Assembly: GCA_020859985.1 (NCBI GenBank)
Contig: JAJBVD010000007.1
Location: 1-38,709, forward strand
Source of the DNA: Clostridiales bacterium
GTDB lineage: Bacteria; Bacillota; Clostridia; Lachnospirales; Lachnospiraceae
Direction: 5' to 3'
Length of the DNA stretch: 38,709 nucleotides
A program made the position numbers and the translations under genes. Shown here piece by piece: positions 16,080 to 25,214 of this stretch. Below the pieces are notes generated by a model. It worked only from the letters and a program-made list of their open reading frames with translations. It made no database searches and was not told the DNA's origin. Positions within the stretch are counted from its first letter, which is position 1. Each line of letters begins with the position of its first letter.

Positions 16080-16125
16080 TGTATAATCTCTCCTTGTATT
16101 CTGAATTTAAAAATTAGTAACTGAT

Positions 16126-17835
16126 TCAGAACAGCAGTTCCAGCACCACATTCACCGCTGACCTTAAGACAATTGTCACTTTATGGTCTGTAACGGCAAG
16201 CTCCCGGCCGCTTCCGGATTCCCGTACGAACCGGATCCCGTCTGACAGCCGAAGCGTCACTTCAGAAGTATAGTCCAGATCGGAGCGGAGAATGATCCGG
16301 TTGTTGTCGTATACGAACATCTGGATCCCTGCAGGCCCTTCAAGCACCACAGGCAGCCCGTGGCATACCGTCCGCCGGATCACGTTCAGCACTTCCGCCG
16401 GGTAGTGATAAAGATCTCCCATGTCATCCGGAATTGTGAGGATGCTGATCTTTCCTCTCCCGTAACTGCACTGGAGCACGATTGGAAAGGCGCTTTCTGT
16501 GCCATATCCGGCTGCCAGCTCCCAGACATCGTTCGTACAGTATTCCATCTGCGGGATCAGTACCGGTGCGTCTCCGCTGTAGCAGCCGCAGATGTTTATG
16601 CCGTTATCCTTGCTGTCTGCGTATCTGCTCACAAGCGCTTTTCTTGCGCTGTATGTCACATTTACAAACTCTCCGAACGCGGGACCGAGCCTGCGGACAA
16701 AGCCACTGGTCACGATGACCTGCGCGCCGTTTAACAGGCTCTTTTGCATCTTTTTCACGATTTCTTTATCATCCGCGGAACCCTCGCTTAAGAAAACAAC
16801 CTCCGCCTGTTCCGGGTAGAAAAGGCAGGGTTCAAACGGAATGCCGCACATGCCGAGATAGTTGTGGATATTGTTTTCCCCGCGCGCGTTTGCCGGGCGA
16901 TAGGCGGCTGCTCCGGTCGGATTTCCAAGCTTGTCCAGAAGCTCGTCCGCATCCGCAAACATCTGCTCCAGGGCTGCGCAGAATGTCCGGTAAGCCGGAT
17001 CGTTCAGCAGAGAACCAAGACTGAACAGAGTGACCTCTTTCGCTTTTCCAAACAGCGTCAGATAACCCTGTTCCAGATAAGAGGTCAGATTATAAGTACA
17101 CTCATATGGGTCAAACCAGCCGCCGAGATTCCGCCCCGGTGCAACGTTTTCAAAATAGCGCATGATAAAATAGCTCAGATACTTCGGAATATGCTGCTGC
17201 GTGTATTTCGGATTGCGCGTCTCCGTCCCGGTATAGATCGAGTCAACCATGGCCGGCTCCATTTCCAGGTCGTAGCCTTCCTCATTGAAGCTGTCATACC
17301 ACTGCGGATATTTTACAATGACATTGACTGCCGGATTGATTTCCTTCGCAGTCTTCATCACGATGTCTTCCGTAATCCTCTTTTTCTCCGCCAGACGAAA
17401 CTCGGACCAGGTGCGGTTTCCTTTCTTTTCAATGCAGGCCGGGCAGCGGCAGTTCAGAAAATAAAAATCATCAAAAATGAATTCGTCAAAAACCTCCGCG
17501 TTGAGGGCAACCGCTTTCCGAAGCGTTTCCTCGTCTTTTGGCGTTGAGTAGCACAGGGAGGCAAATCCCTCCTTACTGCTGTCAGCGCAGGTCGTGATCC
17601 CGCCGGATGTGGCAATCCCCCGGCTCTCAAAATAATCCTTTACTTCCAGCAAATGTTCCTTTGTACACCATTCTTCGCTCCGGTAGCATTCCAGATATAC
17701 CCGTCCGATTTTCACATGATCCGTCAGCAGGCGGAATTTTTTCTCAAATTTTGCAAAATCCGTAATCCGGTTGACGTCTCCCACCGGACAATAAACCGCA
17801 ACATTAAAATTTCGGTAACTCATACTGTTTCTCAT
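16126..17835 (-). CDS. Putative TIM-barrel glycoside hydrolase of uncharacterised family
   Basis: I do not recognise a numbered family. The 569-residue protein has no signal peptide. Residues about 1-330 look like a beta/alpha barrel with FDEFIFDDFYFLNCRCPACIE, an Asp-Asp pair followed by a CxCPxC cluster that may bind metal. This pattern is seen in several hypothetical glycosyl hydrolase groups. Residues 350-510 (AEVVFLSEGSADDKEIVKKM, LNGAQVIVTSGFVRRLGP) resemble the Rossmann-like domain that follows the barrel in GH42-type enzymes, and the tail is a beta domain (LRLSDGIRFVRE). The start ATGAGAAACAG was chosen because AGGAGGGGAACC precedes it. It follows the GH113-like gene by 33 nt, so both probably act on the same intracellular sugar substrate (inference). 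Confidence 0.62.
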   Translation of the reverse strand: MRNSMSYRNFNVAVYCPVGDVNRITDFAKFEKKFRLLTDHVKIGRVYLECYRSEEWCTKEHLLEVKDYFESRGIATSGGITTCADSSKEGFASLCYSTPKDEETLRKAVALNAEVFDEFIFDDFYFLNCRCPACIEKKGNRTWSEFRLAEKKRITEDIVMKTAKEINPAVNVIVKYPQWYDSFNEEGYDLEMEPAMVDSIYTGTETRNPKYTQQHIPKYLSYFIMRYFENVAPGRNLGGWFDPYECTYNLTSYLEQGYLTLFGKAKEVTLFSLGSLLNDPAYRTFCAALEQMFADADELLDKLGNPTGAAAYRPANARGENNIHNYLGMCGIPFEPCLFYPEQAEVVFLSEGSADDKEIVKKMQKSLLNGAQVIVTSGFVRRLGPAFGEFVNVTYSARKALVSRYADSKDNGINICGCYSGDAPVLIPQMEYCTNDVWELAAGYGTESAFPIVLQCSYGRGKISILTIPDDMGDLYHYPAEVLNVIRRTVCHGLPVVLEGPAGIQMFVYDNNRIILRSDLDYTSEVTLRLSDGIRFVRESGSGRELAVTDHKVTIVLRSAVNVVLELLF

Positions 17836-17868
17836 GGTTCCCCTCCTCATACACGTTTCCATATGTAT

Positions 17869-18798
17869 CTACTTCCGGCCGTAAAACTCCGCCACTACCT
17901 GCTCCGCGGGTTTCCCATAGATATCGTATTTTTTATCCTTTACCGCCTCCGCAAGGGAATACTGTCTCCAACTCCAGTCCCAGAGCGCGTAGCCTCCGAC
18001 CCAGTCGCGCCTGTTTCCGGCGGTAAACATGGTGCGGTACCAGTCGGCCTGACCTTCCAGATCCACATCGCCTGACAGATTCCAGTCGTTTGGCACCTGA
18101 TTGGAGCCCTTCGTGGACATGCATCCGCACTCCGCAAAGAAAAATGGCTTGTCAAATTTCCGAACGACTGCCTCGATTCGGTCCAGCTGGCGTTCCCAAT
18201 CGTTGATCGGATAATAGCCGCTCGAAGAGATTACATCCACTGCATCCCACCATTTGACGTTGTGTTCCTGGTATTTATCTGTATTGTAGGAAACCAGACC
18301 GCCATACTCCTTACGGATATCTGCGATCAGCTGCCGCCATTCCTGCTCCCGGCGCTCGCTCTGTACCATCTCACAGCCTGGAAGGAACATCTCGCATCCC
18401 TCCTGCTGGGCAATTTCCGCGTAATGCAGCTGAAAGTCCGTATAAGCCCGGAACCAGTTGCTCCACTTGGGTTCACAGGGGACGTCCTCGTCAAAAAAGT
18501 TGATGTGTGCCCGCCAGACGCCGTTGCGGCAGTTTACGGTCGGCTTCAATGCCACGCGCAGCCCAAGACCTTTCGCCATGCGGATTGCCGTGGCCAGCTC
18601 CCTGTCACTTACCGTTGCATCTGAACGATAATCTATTTCCTCCGACTGCGGCGTATCCTGCAGCCCCATCGGGACAAGGATAATAAAGTTCGCGTTTGTC
18701 CTTTCCGCAAGATTCCGGAGGCTTTGCTCCGCTTCCGGTGTTTCAAGACTGCCCTTCGGGGCAAATGCGGCAAAGGTGATTCCCTTAATAAAATCCAT
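17869..18798 (-). CDS. GH113-like glycoside hydrolase (beta-mannanase type)
   Basis: The 309-residue protein matches the GH113 barrel: KGITFAAFAPKGSLETPEAE at the N-terminus, GLGLRVALKPTVNCRNGVWR, and strand ends carrying candidate catalytic Glu143 (FLPGCEMVQSERRE) and Glu223 (PFFFAECGCMS). GH113 enzymes hydrolyse or transfer beta-1,4-linked mannose units with retention. No signal peptide is present, so it should act inside the cell on imported oligosaccharides. The start was set at ATGGATTTTAT behind AAAGGAGAAGGAACAG, trimming 38 codons of the longest frame. It then overlaps the end of cbiF by 14 nt, showing coupled translation with a cobalamin gene, which is odd for a glycosidase. The substrate cannot be fixed from sequence. 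Confidence 0.85.
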   Translation of the reverse strand: MDFIKGITFAAFAPKGSLETPEAEQSLRNLAERTNANFIILVPMGLQDTPQSEEIDYRSDATVSDRELATAIRMAKGLGLRVALKPTVNCRNGVWRAHINFFDEDVPCEPKWSNWFRAYTDFQLHYAEIAQQEGCEMFLPGCEMVQSERREQEWRQLIADIRKEYGGLVSYNTDKYQEHNVKWWDAVDVISSSGYYPINDWERQLDRIEAVVRKFDKPFFFAECGCMSTKGSNQVPNDWNLSGDVDLEGQADWYRTMFTAGNRRDWVGGYALWDWSWRQYSLAEAVKDKKYDIYGKPAEQVVAEFYGRK

Positions 18799-19579
18799 CT
18801 GTTCCTTCTCCTTTTCCCCTGATCTCTGTCGCCTTTCGGAATTCCGTCGTAAACGCAGGATGATACAACTCCGAGCGATTGTACCCCGCCTGCGCGACCG
18901 TGTCTCCGACAATAATCAGCGCCGTCTTCGTGACATTGTTTTCTTTCGCGCACTGCGCCAGCGTCGACACCGTGCAGATATAGCTGCGCTCGTCCGGCCA
19001 CGTTGCTTTGTACACAATAGCCGCCGGGGTGTCGGCCTGATAGCCGCCTGCCATCAACCGTTCGCTTAAATTCTCCAGCATTCCGGTGCTTAAGAAAATG
19101 ACCATCGTCGCACCGTGAGAAGCCAGCTTCGCGATCTCCTCTTTCTCTGGCACCGGCGTCCGGCCCGCCATCCTCGTGATGATCACAGTCTGGGAAATAC
19201 CCGGCAGCGTATATTCCATATTTAGGGCGGAGGCCGCGCCGCAGAATGCACTCACACCCGGACAGTAATCATAGGCTATCCCGGCCTCGTCCAGCAGATC
19301 CATCTGCTCGCGGATCGCTCCGTACACACAGGGATCGCCGGTGTGCAGCCGCACCGTCGTTAAGCCTTTCGCCTCCGCATCGCGCATGACGGCAAACACT
19401 TCCTCCAGCGTCATTTTTGCGCTATCGTAAACTGCGCAATCCTCTTTTTTATAATCCAACAGCTGCGGATTCACCAATGAACCCGCGTAAATGATCACGT
19501 CCGCTTCGTTTAACAGCCTGCTGCCCCGCACCGTGATCAGATCTGCCGCGCCGCTCCCGGCGCCTACGAAATGTACCAT
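18785..19579 (-). CDS. cbiF: Cobalt-precorrin-4 C11-methyltransferase (CbiF/CobM)
   Basis: The 264-residue tetrapyrrole methylase begins VHFVGAGSGAADLITVRGSR, the SAM loop of CbiF/CobM, and has VRLHTGDPCVYGAIREQ, YCPGVSAFCGAASALNMEYT and ISQTVIITRMAGRTPVPEKE, all diagnostic of the C11-methyltransferase. It methylates cobalt-precorrin-4, the step before CbiG. The start is the ATG 7 nt after GGAGG; a GTG one codon earlier is possible. It is the first gene of its transcript and is followed with overlap by a GH113-like gene. It is separated by 9.2 kb from cbiG and cobJ, with which it normally clusters. No cobalamin riboswitch is seen upstream. Confidence 0.94.
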   Translation of the reverse strand: MVHFVGAGSGAADLITVRGSRLLNEADVIIYAGSLVNPQLLDYKKEDCAVYDSAKMTLEEVFAVMRDAEAKGLTTVRLHTGDPCVYGAIREQMDLLDEAGIAYDYCPGVSAFCGAASALNMEYTLPGISQTVIITRMAGRTPVPEKEEIAKLASHGATMVIFLSTGMLENLSERLMAGGYQADTPAAIVYKATWPDERSYICTVSTLAQCAKENNVTKTALIIVGDTVAQAGYNRSELYHPAFTTEFRKATEIRGKGEGTDGFY

Positions 19580-19696
19580 CACTTGACCTCCTTATATCCT
19601 TTTCCTTTATTTTTCCTGAATATCTGCTATTGACTGTACCGTATCATCACCCATACTGTTTCATAAATAAATTCAACAGGGCTTTCTATTTTTATT

Positions 19697-19725
19697 AGCA
19701 TACCACAAAAGACTGTTTCAGACAA
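19697..19725 (-). promoter_or_regulatory. Probable cbiF promoter
   Basis: On the minus strand TTGTCT (19720-19725), a 17-bp spacer and TATGCT (19697-19702) with an upstream TGG make an extended -10 promoter. Each box is 4 of 6 to consensus, and spacing is ideal. Confidence 0.45.
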
Positions 19726-19801
19726 TAAACGGAAGACTGTTTGAGAGAAAGATTTTATCCTGCTTCAGAATACCTTAATCGGTACAAAAACTGTTTCAGC
19801 A

Positions 19802-19832
19802 GAAAAGGGAAGCCTGCATTAACAGTCTTCCC
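19802..19832 (-). terminator. Terminator of the leucine-rich repeat gene
   Basis: On the minus strand GGGAAG-A-CTG-TTAATG-CAG-G-CTTCCC forms a stem of nine pairs with one mismatch (19807-19832), followed by TTTTCT. It lies 77 nt after the LRR stop codon. Confidence 0.7.
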
Positions 19833-19845
19833 CTGAAAAATCCCT

Positions 19846-19872
19846 GTAACAGTTCTGTACCTTCACAGTTAC
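19846..19872 (+). repeat. 27-bp intergenic palindromic motif, copy 3
   Basis: Begins GTAACAGTTC and ends TTCACAGTTAC; 25 of 27 positions match the reference copy at 30078-30104. It lies between the LRR stop codon and its terminator, so it would be in the 3' untranslated RNA. Confidence 0.7.
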
Positions 19873-19908
19873 GAACCCTTTTACTATACAGTATGCTCAT
19901 ACATTTTG

Positions 19909-22101
19909 CTATGCAGCATACTCATACATGATCTCCGCCGCCGTCAGCTTCTCATTCCCCGACGCGATCGTGACGCCGTCCCAGTCATCCTCTGTGCCGG
20001 TATAATACACACTGGTCAGCGCGTCGCAGCTTTTAAACGCATACATCGACACACTGGTCACGCTGGAAGGAATGACGATCTTCGTCAGCGCTGTGCAGTT
20101 TGAAAACAGATAATTGCTGATGCTGGTCAGGCTTGACGGCAGCTCCAGCTCTTTGAGCGACGTGCAGGAAGCGAACGCTTCCTTTCCGATGTCCGTCACA
20201 CTGGTCGGAATCGTTACCTCCGTAAGAGACGAGCAGCCGGAAAACGCCCGGTCGCCGATGCTCACGACACTCGACGGAATGGTCACTGTCTTCAGATTCG
20301 TGCAGCCCTCAAACGTATATTTTCCGATACTTGTCACGCTGTCCGGGATCTCGATAGAGGCAAGCGCGGAACAGCCGGAAAATACAGAGTCGGAAAGCCC
20401 TGTCACACTGTCCGGGAGTTCCACTTCTGTCAGCGACGTACAACCCGAAAACGCACTGCTGCCGATGCTCGTCACACTGTCCGGAATGGTCACGCCGGTC
20501 AGGCTCACACAATCGGCAAACGCATTGCTGCCAATGCTCGTCACGCTGTCCGGTATTTCCACCTCCGTCAGTGCACTGCAGCCGGAAAACGCGTATTTTC
20601 CGATACTCGTCACACTGTCTGAAATCGTGACCGTGGTAAGTGCTGTACATTTTTTAAATGCATAATTCCCAATCGCAGTCATCCCATCCGAAATCGTAAG
20701 GCTTTCAAGAGCCGTGCAGGAATCAAACGCATTTTCTCCAATGGTCGTCAGCGTCTCCGGGAACGAAACGCTCGTCAAAGCAGTGCACTTTTCAAATGCA
20801 TTGTTGGCAATGCTGATCACTCCCTCCGGTATCACAAGACTCTCCAGTGCGGAGCAGCCGGAAAACGCATAAATGCCGATGCTCGTCACACTCTCCGGTA
20901 TTTCCACGCTGGTCAGCCCCGTACAGTCCCGGAACGTACTGCTGCTGATCGTCGTCACACCCGACGGAATCGTAAAGGAAGAAAGACTTTCGCAGCCGGA
21001 AAACGCGAACATTCCGATGCTTGTCACACTGTCTGTAAGCGTGACGCTGGTTAATGCCGCACAATCAGAAAAGGCGTAGCTATCGATGGTCGTCACACTC
21101 TCCGGAACGCTGATACTTTCGAGACTATCACAGGAGGCAAACGCATAGCTGCCGATCTCCGTCACACTCTCCGCAATGTTCACCTGGCTTAAGGCTTCAC
21201 AGTCATAAAACGCATGATCCCCGATCTCCGTTACGCTTTCCGGAATGCTGATCTCTTCAAGACCGCCGCAGCCATAAAACGCATACTCTCCAATCTCTAT
21301 CACAGCATCAGATATCGTAAAACTCTCCAGCACGGAACAGTTGTAAAACAGATACGCGCTAAGCTCTGTCACGCCATCCGGGACACTGATTTCCGTCAGA
21401 GAAGAGCAGCCGTAGAACCCATACTCCCCGATCTCCGTCACACCGGACGGGATCACGATATCCGTCAGAGAAGAGCAGCCGTAAAACGCGTATTCCCCTA
21501 TTTCTGTCACCGTATCGCTGTCGGCAAATGCAATACCTGTCATATTCGTGCATTTATAAAAAGCGTAATCGCCGACATCGGTCACACCGCTGCCAATCGT
21601 CACTGTAACGACCACATCCCGGTTACTGTACCACGGAACGTCATCCTCATCTGAAAACGAAGTCATCGCACCTGTCCCGGTGATGGTCAGAACCCCGTCA
21701 TTATACAGTTCCCAGGTCAGTTCATCTCCGCAGGTGCCCTCATCCACGAGAGTCAGGACAAACTCTGTCTCCGTTTCGGTCTCTGTCTCAGTCTCATAGA
21801 CCAGCTCTTCGTCCTCAGAAGAGGAGTCTTCCCAGTCTCCGAAGCCGCCAAAATCCATGCCGCCTCCCGACATATCACCGCCTGACCAGTCGCCGCCTGA
21901 CCAGTCGCCGCCCGCGGAATCGCCTCCGCCGCCAAAATTGCCGAAATCCATGCCTCCCATTTCGCCTGCATAAACAGTTGCCGGGGATACGAGTGCCGTC
22001 AGAGCAGCAGTCAAAAGCATAAGCCCCGAAAACAGCAACACACGACCAAACCCGAGAGAACGCATATTACCTGTCCGAAAATAGTTCTGAATACATTTCA
22101 T
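19909..22101 (-). CDS. Secreted BspA-like leucine-rich repeat protein (LRR_5 type)
   Basis: The 730-residue protein has a signal peptide (1-45, hydrophobic VLLFSGLMLLTAALTALVSP, likely cleavage after VYA). A Gly/Asp/Ser-rich segment (46-97) and a Thr-Glu repeat (103-113) follow, then the typical BspA entry domain (CGDELTWELYNDGVLTITGTG). The rest is 23 repeats of about 23 residues of the form YAFxGCSSLTxVxIPDSVTxIG. No LPxTG or membrane anchor is seen, so it is probably released or held by other contacts. BspA-like proteins take part in binding to host or matrix proteins; this is family knowledge only. It has its own terminator and follows the atp terminator, so it is probably monocistronic. 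The start is preceded by AAAGGCGG. Confidence 0.92.
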   Translation of the reverse strand: MKCIQNYFRTGNMRSLGFGRVLLFSGLMLLTAALTALVSPATVYAGEMGGMDFGNFGGGGDSAGGDWSGGDWSGGDMSGGGMDFGGFGDWEDSSSEDEELVYETETETETETEFVLTLVDEGTCGDELTWELYNDGVLTITGTGAMTSFSDEDDVPWYSNRDVVVTVTIGSGVTDVGDYAFYKCTNMTGIAFADSDTVTEIGEYAFYGCSSLTDIVIPSGVTEIGEYGFYGCSSLTEISVPDGVTELSAYLFYNCSVLESFTISDAVIEIGEYAFYGCGGLEEISIPESVTEIGDHAFYDCEALSQVNIAESVTEIGSYAFASCDSLESISVPESVTTIDSYAFSDCAALTSVTLTDSVTSIGMFAFSGCESLSSFTIPSGVTTISSSTFRDCTGLTSVEIPESVTSIGIYAFSGCSALESLVIPEGVISIANNAFEKCTALTSVSFPETLTTIGENAFDSCTALESLTISDGMTAIGNYAFKKCTALTTVTISDSVTSIGKYAFSGCSALTEVEIPDSVTSIGSNAFADCVSLTGVTIPDSVTSIGSSAFSGCTSLTEVELPDSVTGLSDSVFSGCSALASIEIPDSVTSIGKYTFEGCTNLKTVTIPSSVVSIGDRAFSGCSSLTEVTIPTSVTDIGKEAFASCTSLKELELPSSLTSISNYLFSNCTALTKIVIPSSVTSVSMYAFKSCDALTSVYYTGTEDDWDGVTIASGNEKLTAAEIMYEYAA

Positions 22102-22176
22102 ATCTGCATTCCGCCTTTACCAACTTTTTAAGACAGTGTAAAACAAAAATATGGTAAAACTATGTTCATCCCGTAA

Positions 22177-22208
22177 AAAAGACAGCCCTGTCTGAAAGGC
22201 TGTCTTTT
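22177..22208 (-). terminator. Terminator of the ATP synthase operon
   Basis: GACAGCC (22181-22187) and GGCTGTC (22198-22204) form a perfect 7-bp stem with a 10-nt loop. On the minus strand it is followed by TTTTTT, and on the plus strand by TTTTCG. It lies about 25 nt after the atpC stop. Confidence 0.88.
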
Positions 22209-22226
22209 CGTATATACTACACTGAA

Positions 22227-22628
22227 CTATTGCTTCACGCTCAGTCTCACCAGCGCCCGGTGAAGCTTCGCGGTGGCATTCGCGTACTCCTGATCGGTCA
22301 GTCCCTGCCTCGCCAGTCGTTCCTCGGCGCGTTTCTTTGCGTCCTCAGCACGCTCCTTATCAATGTCCTCTTTCCACTCCCAGGTAGTGGCAAGGACACG
22401 GCAGGTACCGTCCATGACCGAGAGCATCCCGCCGATGCAGGCCGCGTACCGCGTGGTGCCGTCCTCGAACACCACATGCGCCTCGCCCATACCGATGGCG
22501 GTGCAGTAATTGCAGTGTCCCGCGAGGATCGCAAGGTCGCCGGTGATTGTCCGGCATACCACACGCTCGGCATTCCCCTCAAAGAGAAGGCCATCCGGCG
22601 TTCCGATTCTTAATGGAAAACTACTCAT
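22227..22628 (-). CDS. atpC: F1-ATPase epsilon subunit
   Basis: The 133-residue protein starts FPLRIGTPDGLLFEGNAERV, the beta-sandwich of epsilon subunits, with GDLAILAGHCNYCTAIGMGE in the middle and two C-terminal helices rich in Glu, Arg and Ala (EDIDKERAEDAKKRAEERLA). It joins the central stalk to the c ring and can inhibit ATP hydrolysis. It is the last gene of the operon, 121 nt after atpD, and that gap contains a 27-bp palindromic motif. The ribosome binding site is GAAGGAGACGGCTT. Confidence 0.96.
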   Translation of the reverse strand: MSSFPLRIGTPDGLLFEGNAERVVCRTITGDLAILAGHCNYCTAIGMGEAHVVFEDGTTRYAACIGGMLSVMDGTCRVLATTWEWKEDIDKERAEDAKKRAEERLARQGLTDQEYANATAKLHRALVRLSVKQ

Positions 22629-22682
22629 AAGCCGTCTCCTTCCTCATTCCTGTTACATTTTGTCCTTTCAAGCTCCCTGCCC

Positions 22683-22709
22683 GTAACTGTTCAGTGCCCT
22701 CACGGGTAC
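22683..22709 (+). repeat. 27-bp intergenic palindromic motif, copy 4 (inside the atp operon)
   Basis: Begins GTAACTGTTC and ends CTCACGGGTAC; 23 of 27 positions match the reference copy at 30078-30104. Here CCCGT (22680-22684) and ACGGG (22702-22706) form an alternative stem. It lies between atpD and atpC. Confidence 0.6.
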
Positions 22710-22749
22710 AAGGTACAAGTTACAGCAGCACGTGTTGCAAACAAAATAT

Positions 22750-24156
<1,407 letters not shown>

Positions 24157-24211
24157 CTAATGCTATGTCATCGGCACGCCGGTGCCGGTGACGCAGGCCG
24201 CGCCATTTTCT

Positions 24212-25198
24212 TTATACGCCCTCCGCGCCCGCGACAATCTCTGTGATCTCTGTCGTGATGCTGCTCTGGCGCGCGCGGTTGTAGCTCAGGTTCAGCTTCT
24301 CGATCATTTCCTCCGCGTTGCTGGTCGCCGCCTCCATTGCGTTGCGCCGTGCCGCCAGCTCGCTTGCCAGCGCGTCGCAGACGCCGCCGTAGATCAGACC
24401 TCCCAGATACTCCGGAACAATGGCGTCAAAGACCTCCGTGCTGTCCGGCTCATACAGGATCAGATCGCGGACCGGTCTTTTTTCTGAAGCCGCGCCGTTT
24501 CCGGCGTCTGCCTGATCAGCGTCATTCTCCAGATCGGTCAGCGGAAGCATCGGAGCAATCTGGGGCCGCTGAGAAAGCATGGACACAAATTCCGTATAGC
24601 AAAGCTCAATGTGTCCGAAGCGCCCTTCCCGGTATTCCCGGCAGAGCAACCGTGCGATCTCAAAGCAGTCTGCCACAGAAACATCCGCCACGGTCGCAAA
24701 ATCCTCTGTCAGGATCTCCACGCCTCTGCGGTGAAAATATTCCACAGCCTTTTTCCCGATGGGAAGCACCACGTAATCACTCACACTTACAGCCGCACCG
24801 TCCACGCCTGTGTTTGTCGGACTGCTTTTCGAACTGTTTTCCAGATTATTTTCATCCGTCAGATTCTGTGACGCTGCCGCTTCCAGCTTTTTAAACAGAT
24901 TGGAATTGTATCCGCCGGCCAGACCACGGTCGCCCGCGATCACGACATAACAATACCTGTTTGCCTGCGGACGGTTGCCTGAAACCGATTTTGCGTATAC
25001 AGAAGAGAAATCCGTATTCCCTTCCGCGATATCGACCAGCGTATGATGAAGCTCTCTGAAATACGGGCGGCACTGATCGGAACGATCCTTTGCCCTGCGC
25101 AGCTTGGAGGATGCTACAAGTTCCATTGCTTTGGTAATCTGCATCGTGCTCTGGACACTTTTGATACGCAGCTTTACCGCTTTCATGTTTGCAGCCAT
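24212..25198 (-). CDS. atpG: F1-ATPase gamma subunit, with two insertions
   Basis: The 328-residue rotor shaft has the conserved termini: MKAVKLRIKSVQSTMQITKA, MELVASSKLRRAKDR at the start and NAEEMIEKLNLSYNRARQ, SSITTEITEIVAGAEG at the end, which form the coiled coil inside the alpha-beta ring. Most bacterial gamma chains are about 285-295 residues. The additional length comes from an Asn/Ser/Asp-rich stretch at about 107-138 and a second, acidic one at about 225-245. Both fall in the globular middle domain, away from the coiled coil, so function is probably kept. The ribosome binding site is AGGGAGGAACGAC; the gene starts 16 nt after atpA. Confidence 0.96.
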   Translation of the reverse strand: MAANMKAVKLRIKSVQSTMQITKAMELVASSKLRRAKDRSDQCRPYFRELHHTLVDIAEGNTDFSSVYAKSVSGNRPQANRYCYVVIAGDRGLAGGYNSNLFKKLEAAASQNLTDENNLENSSKSSPTNTGVDGAAVSVSDYVVLPIGKKAVEYFHRRGVEILTEDFATVADVSVADCFEIARLLCREYREGRFGHIELCYTEFVSMLSQRPQIAPMLPLTDLENDADQADAGNGAASEKRPVRDLILYEPDSTEVFDAIVPEYLGGLIYGGVCDALASELAARRNAMEAATSNAEEMIEKLNLSYNRARQSSITTEITEIVAGAEGV

Positions 25199-25214
25199 GT
25201 CGTTCCTCCCTCTA

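Larger units (their letters stand above)
19583..19908. other. 326-bp gap between the LRR gene and cbiF
   Basis: No gene is seen. It holds a 27-bp intergenic repeat, the LRR terminator, three loosely repeated ACTGTTTCAG-like words (about 19712, 19736 and 19790) and a probable cbiF promoter. The leader of cbiF is about 105 nt, too short for a class I or II cobalamin riboswitch. Confidence 0.6.

Noticed and set aside
16091-16115. Another copy of the 27-bp motif near the end of the putative glycosidase gene
   Set aside because: Only GTAACTGATTCAG is similar; the right half of the palindrome is missing and the similarity includes the stop codon region.
19583-19696. Cobalamin riboswitch upstream of cbiF
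   Set aside because: The leader is about 105 nt, and no B12-box (GCCACTG-like) or matching structure is seen; the same is true before cbiG.
19909-22101. Regular repeats of about 69 bp that could be mistaken for a repeat array or CRISPR
   Set aside because: They are the codons of the 23 leucine-rich repeats in one intact reading frame, with no conserved spacer-repeat boundaries.
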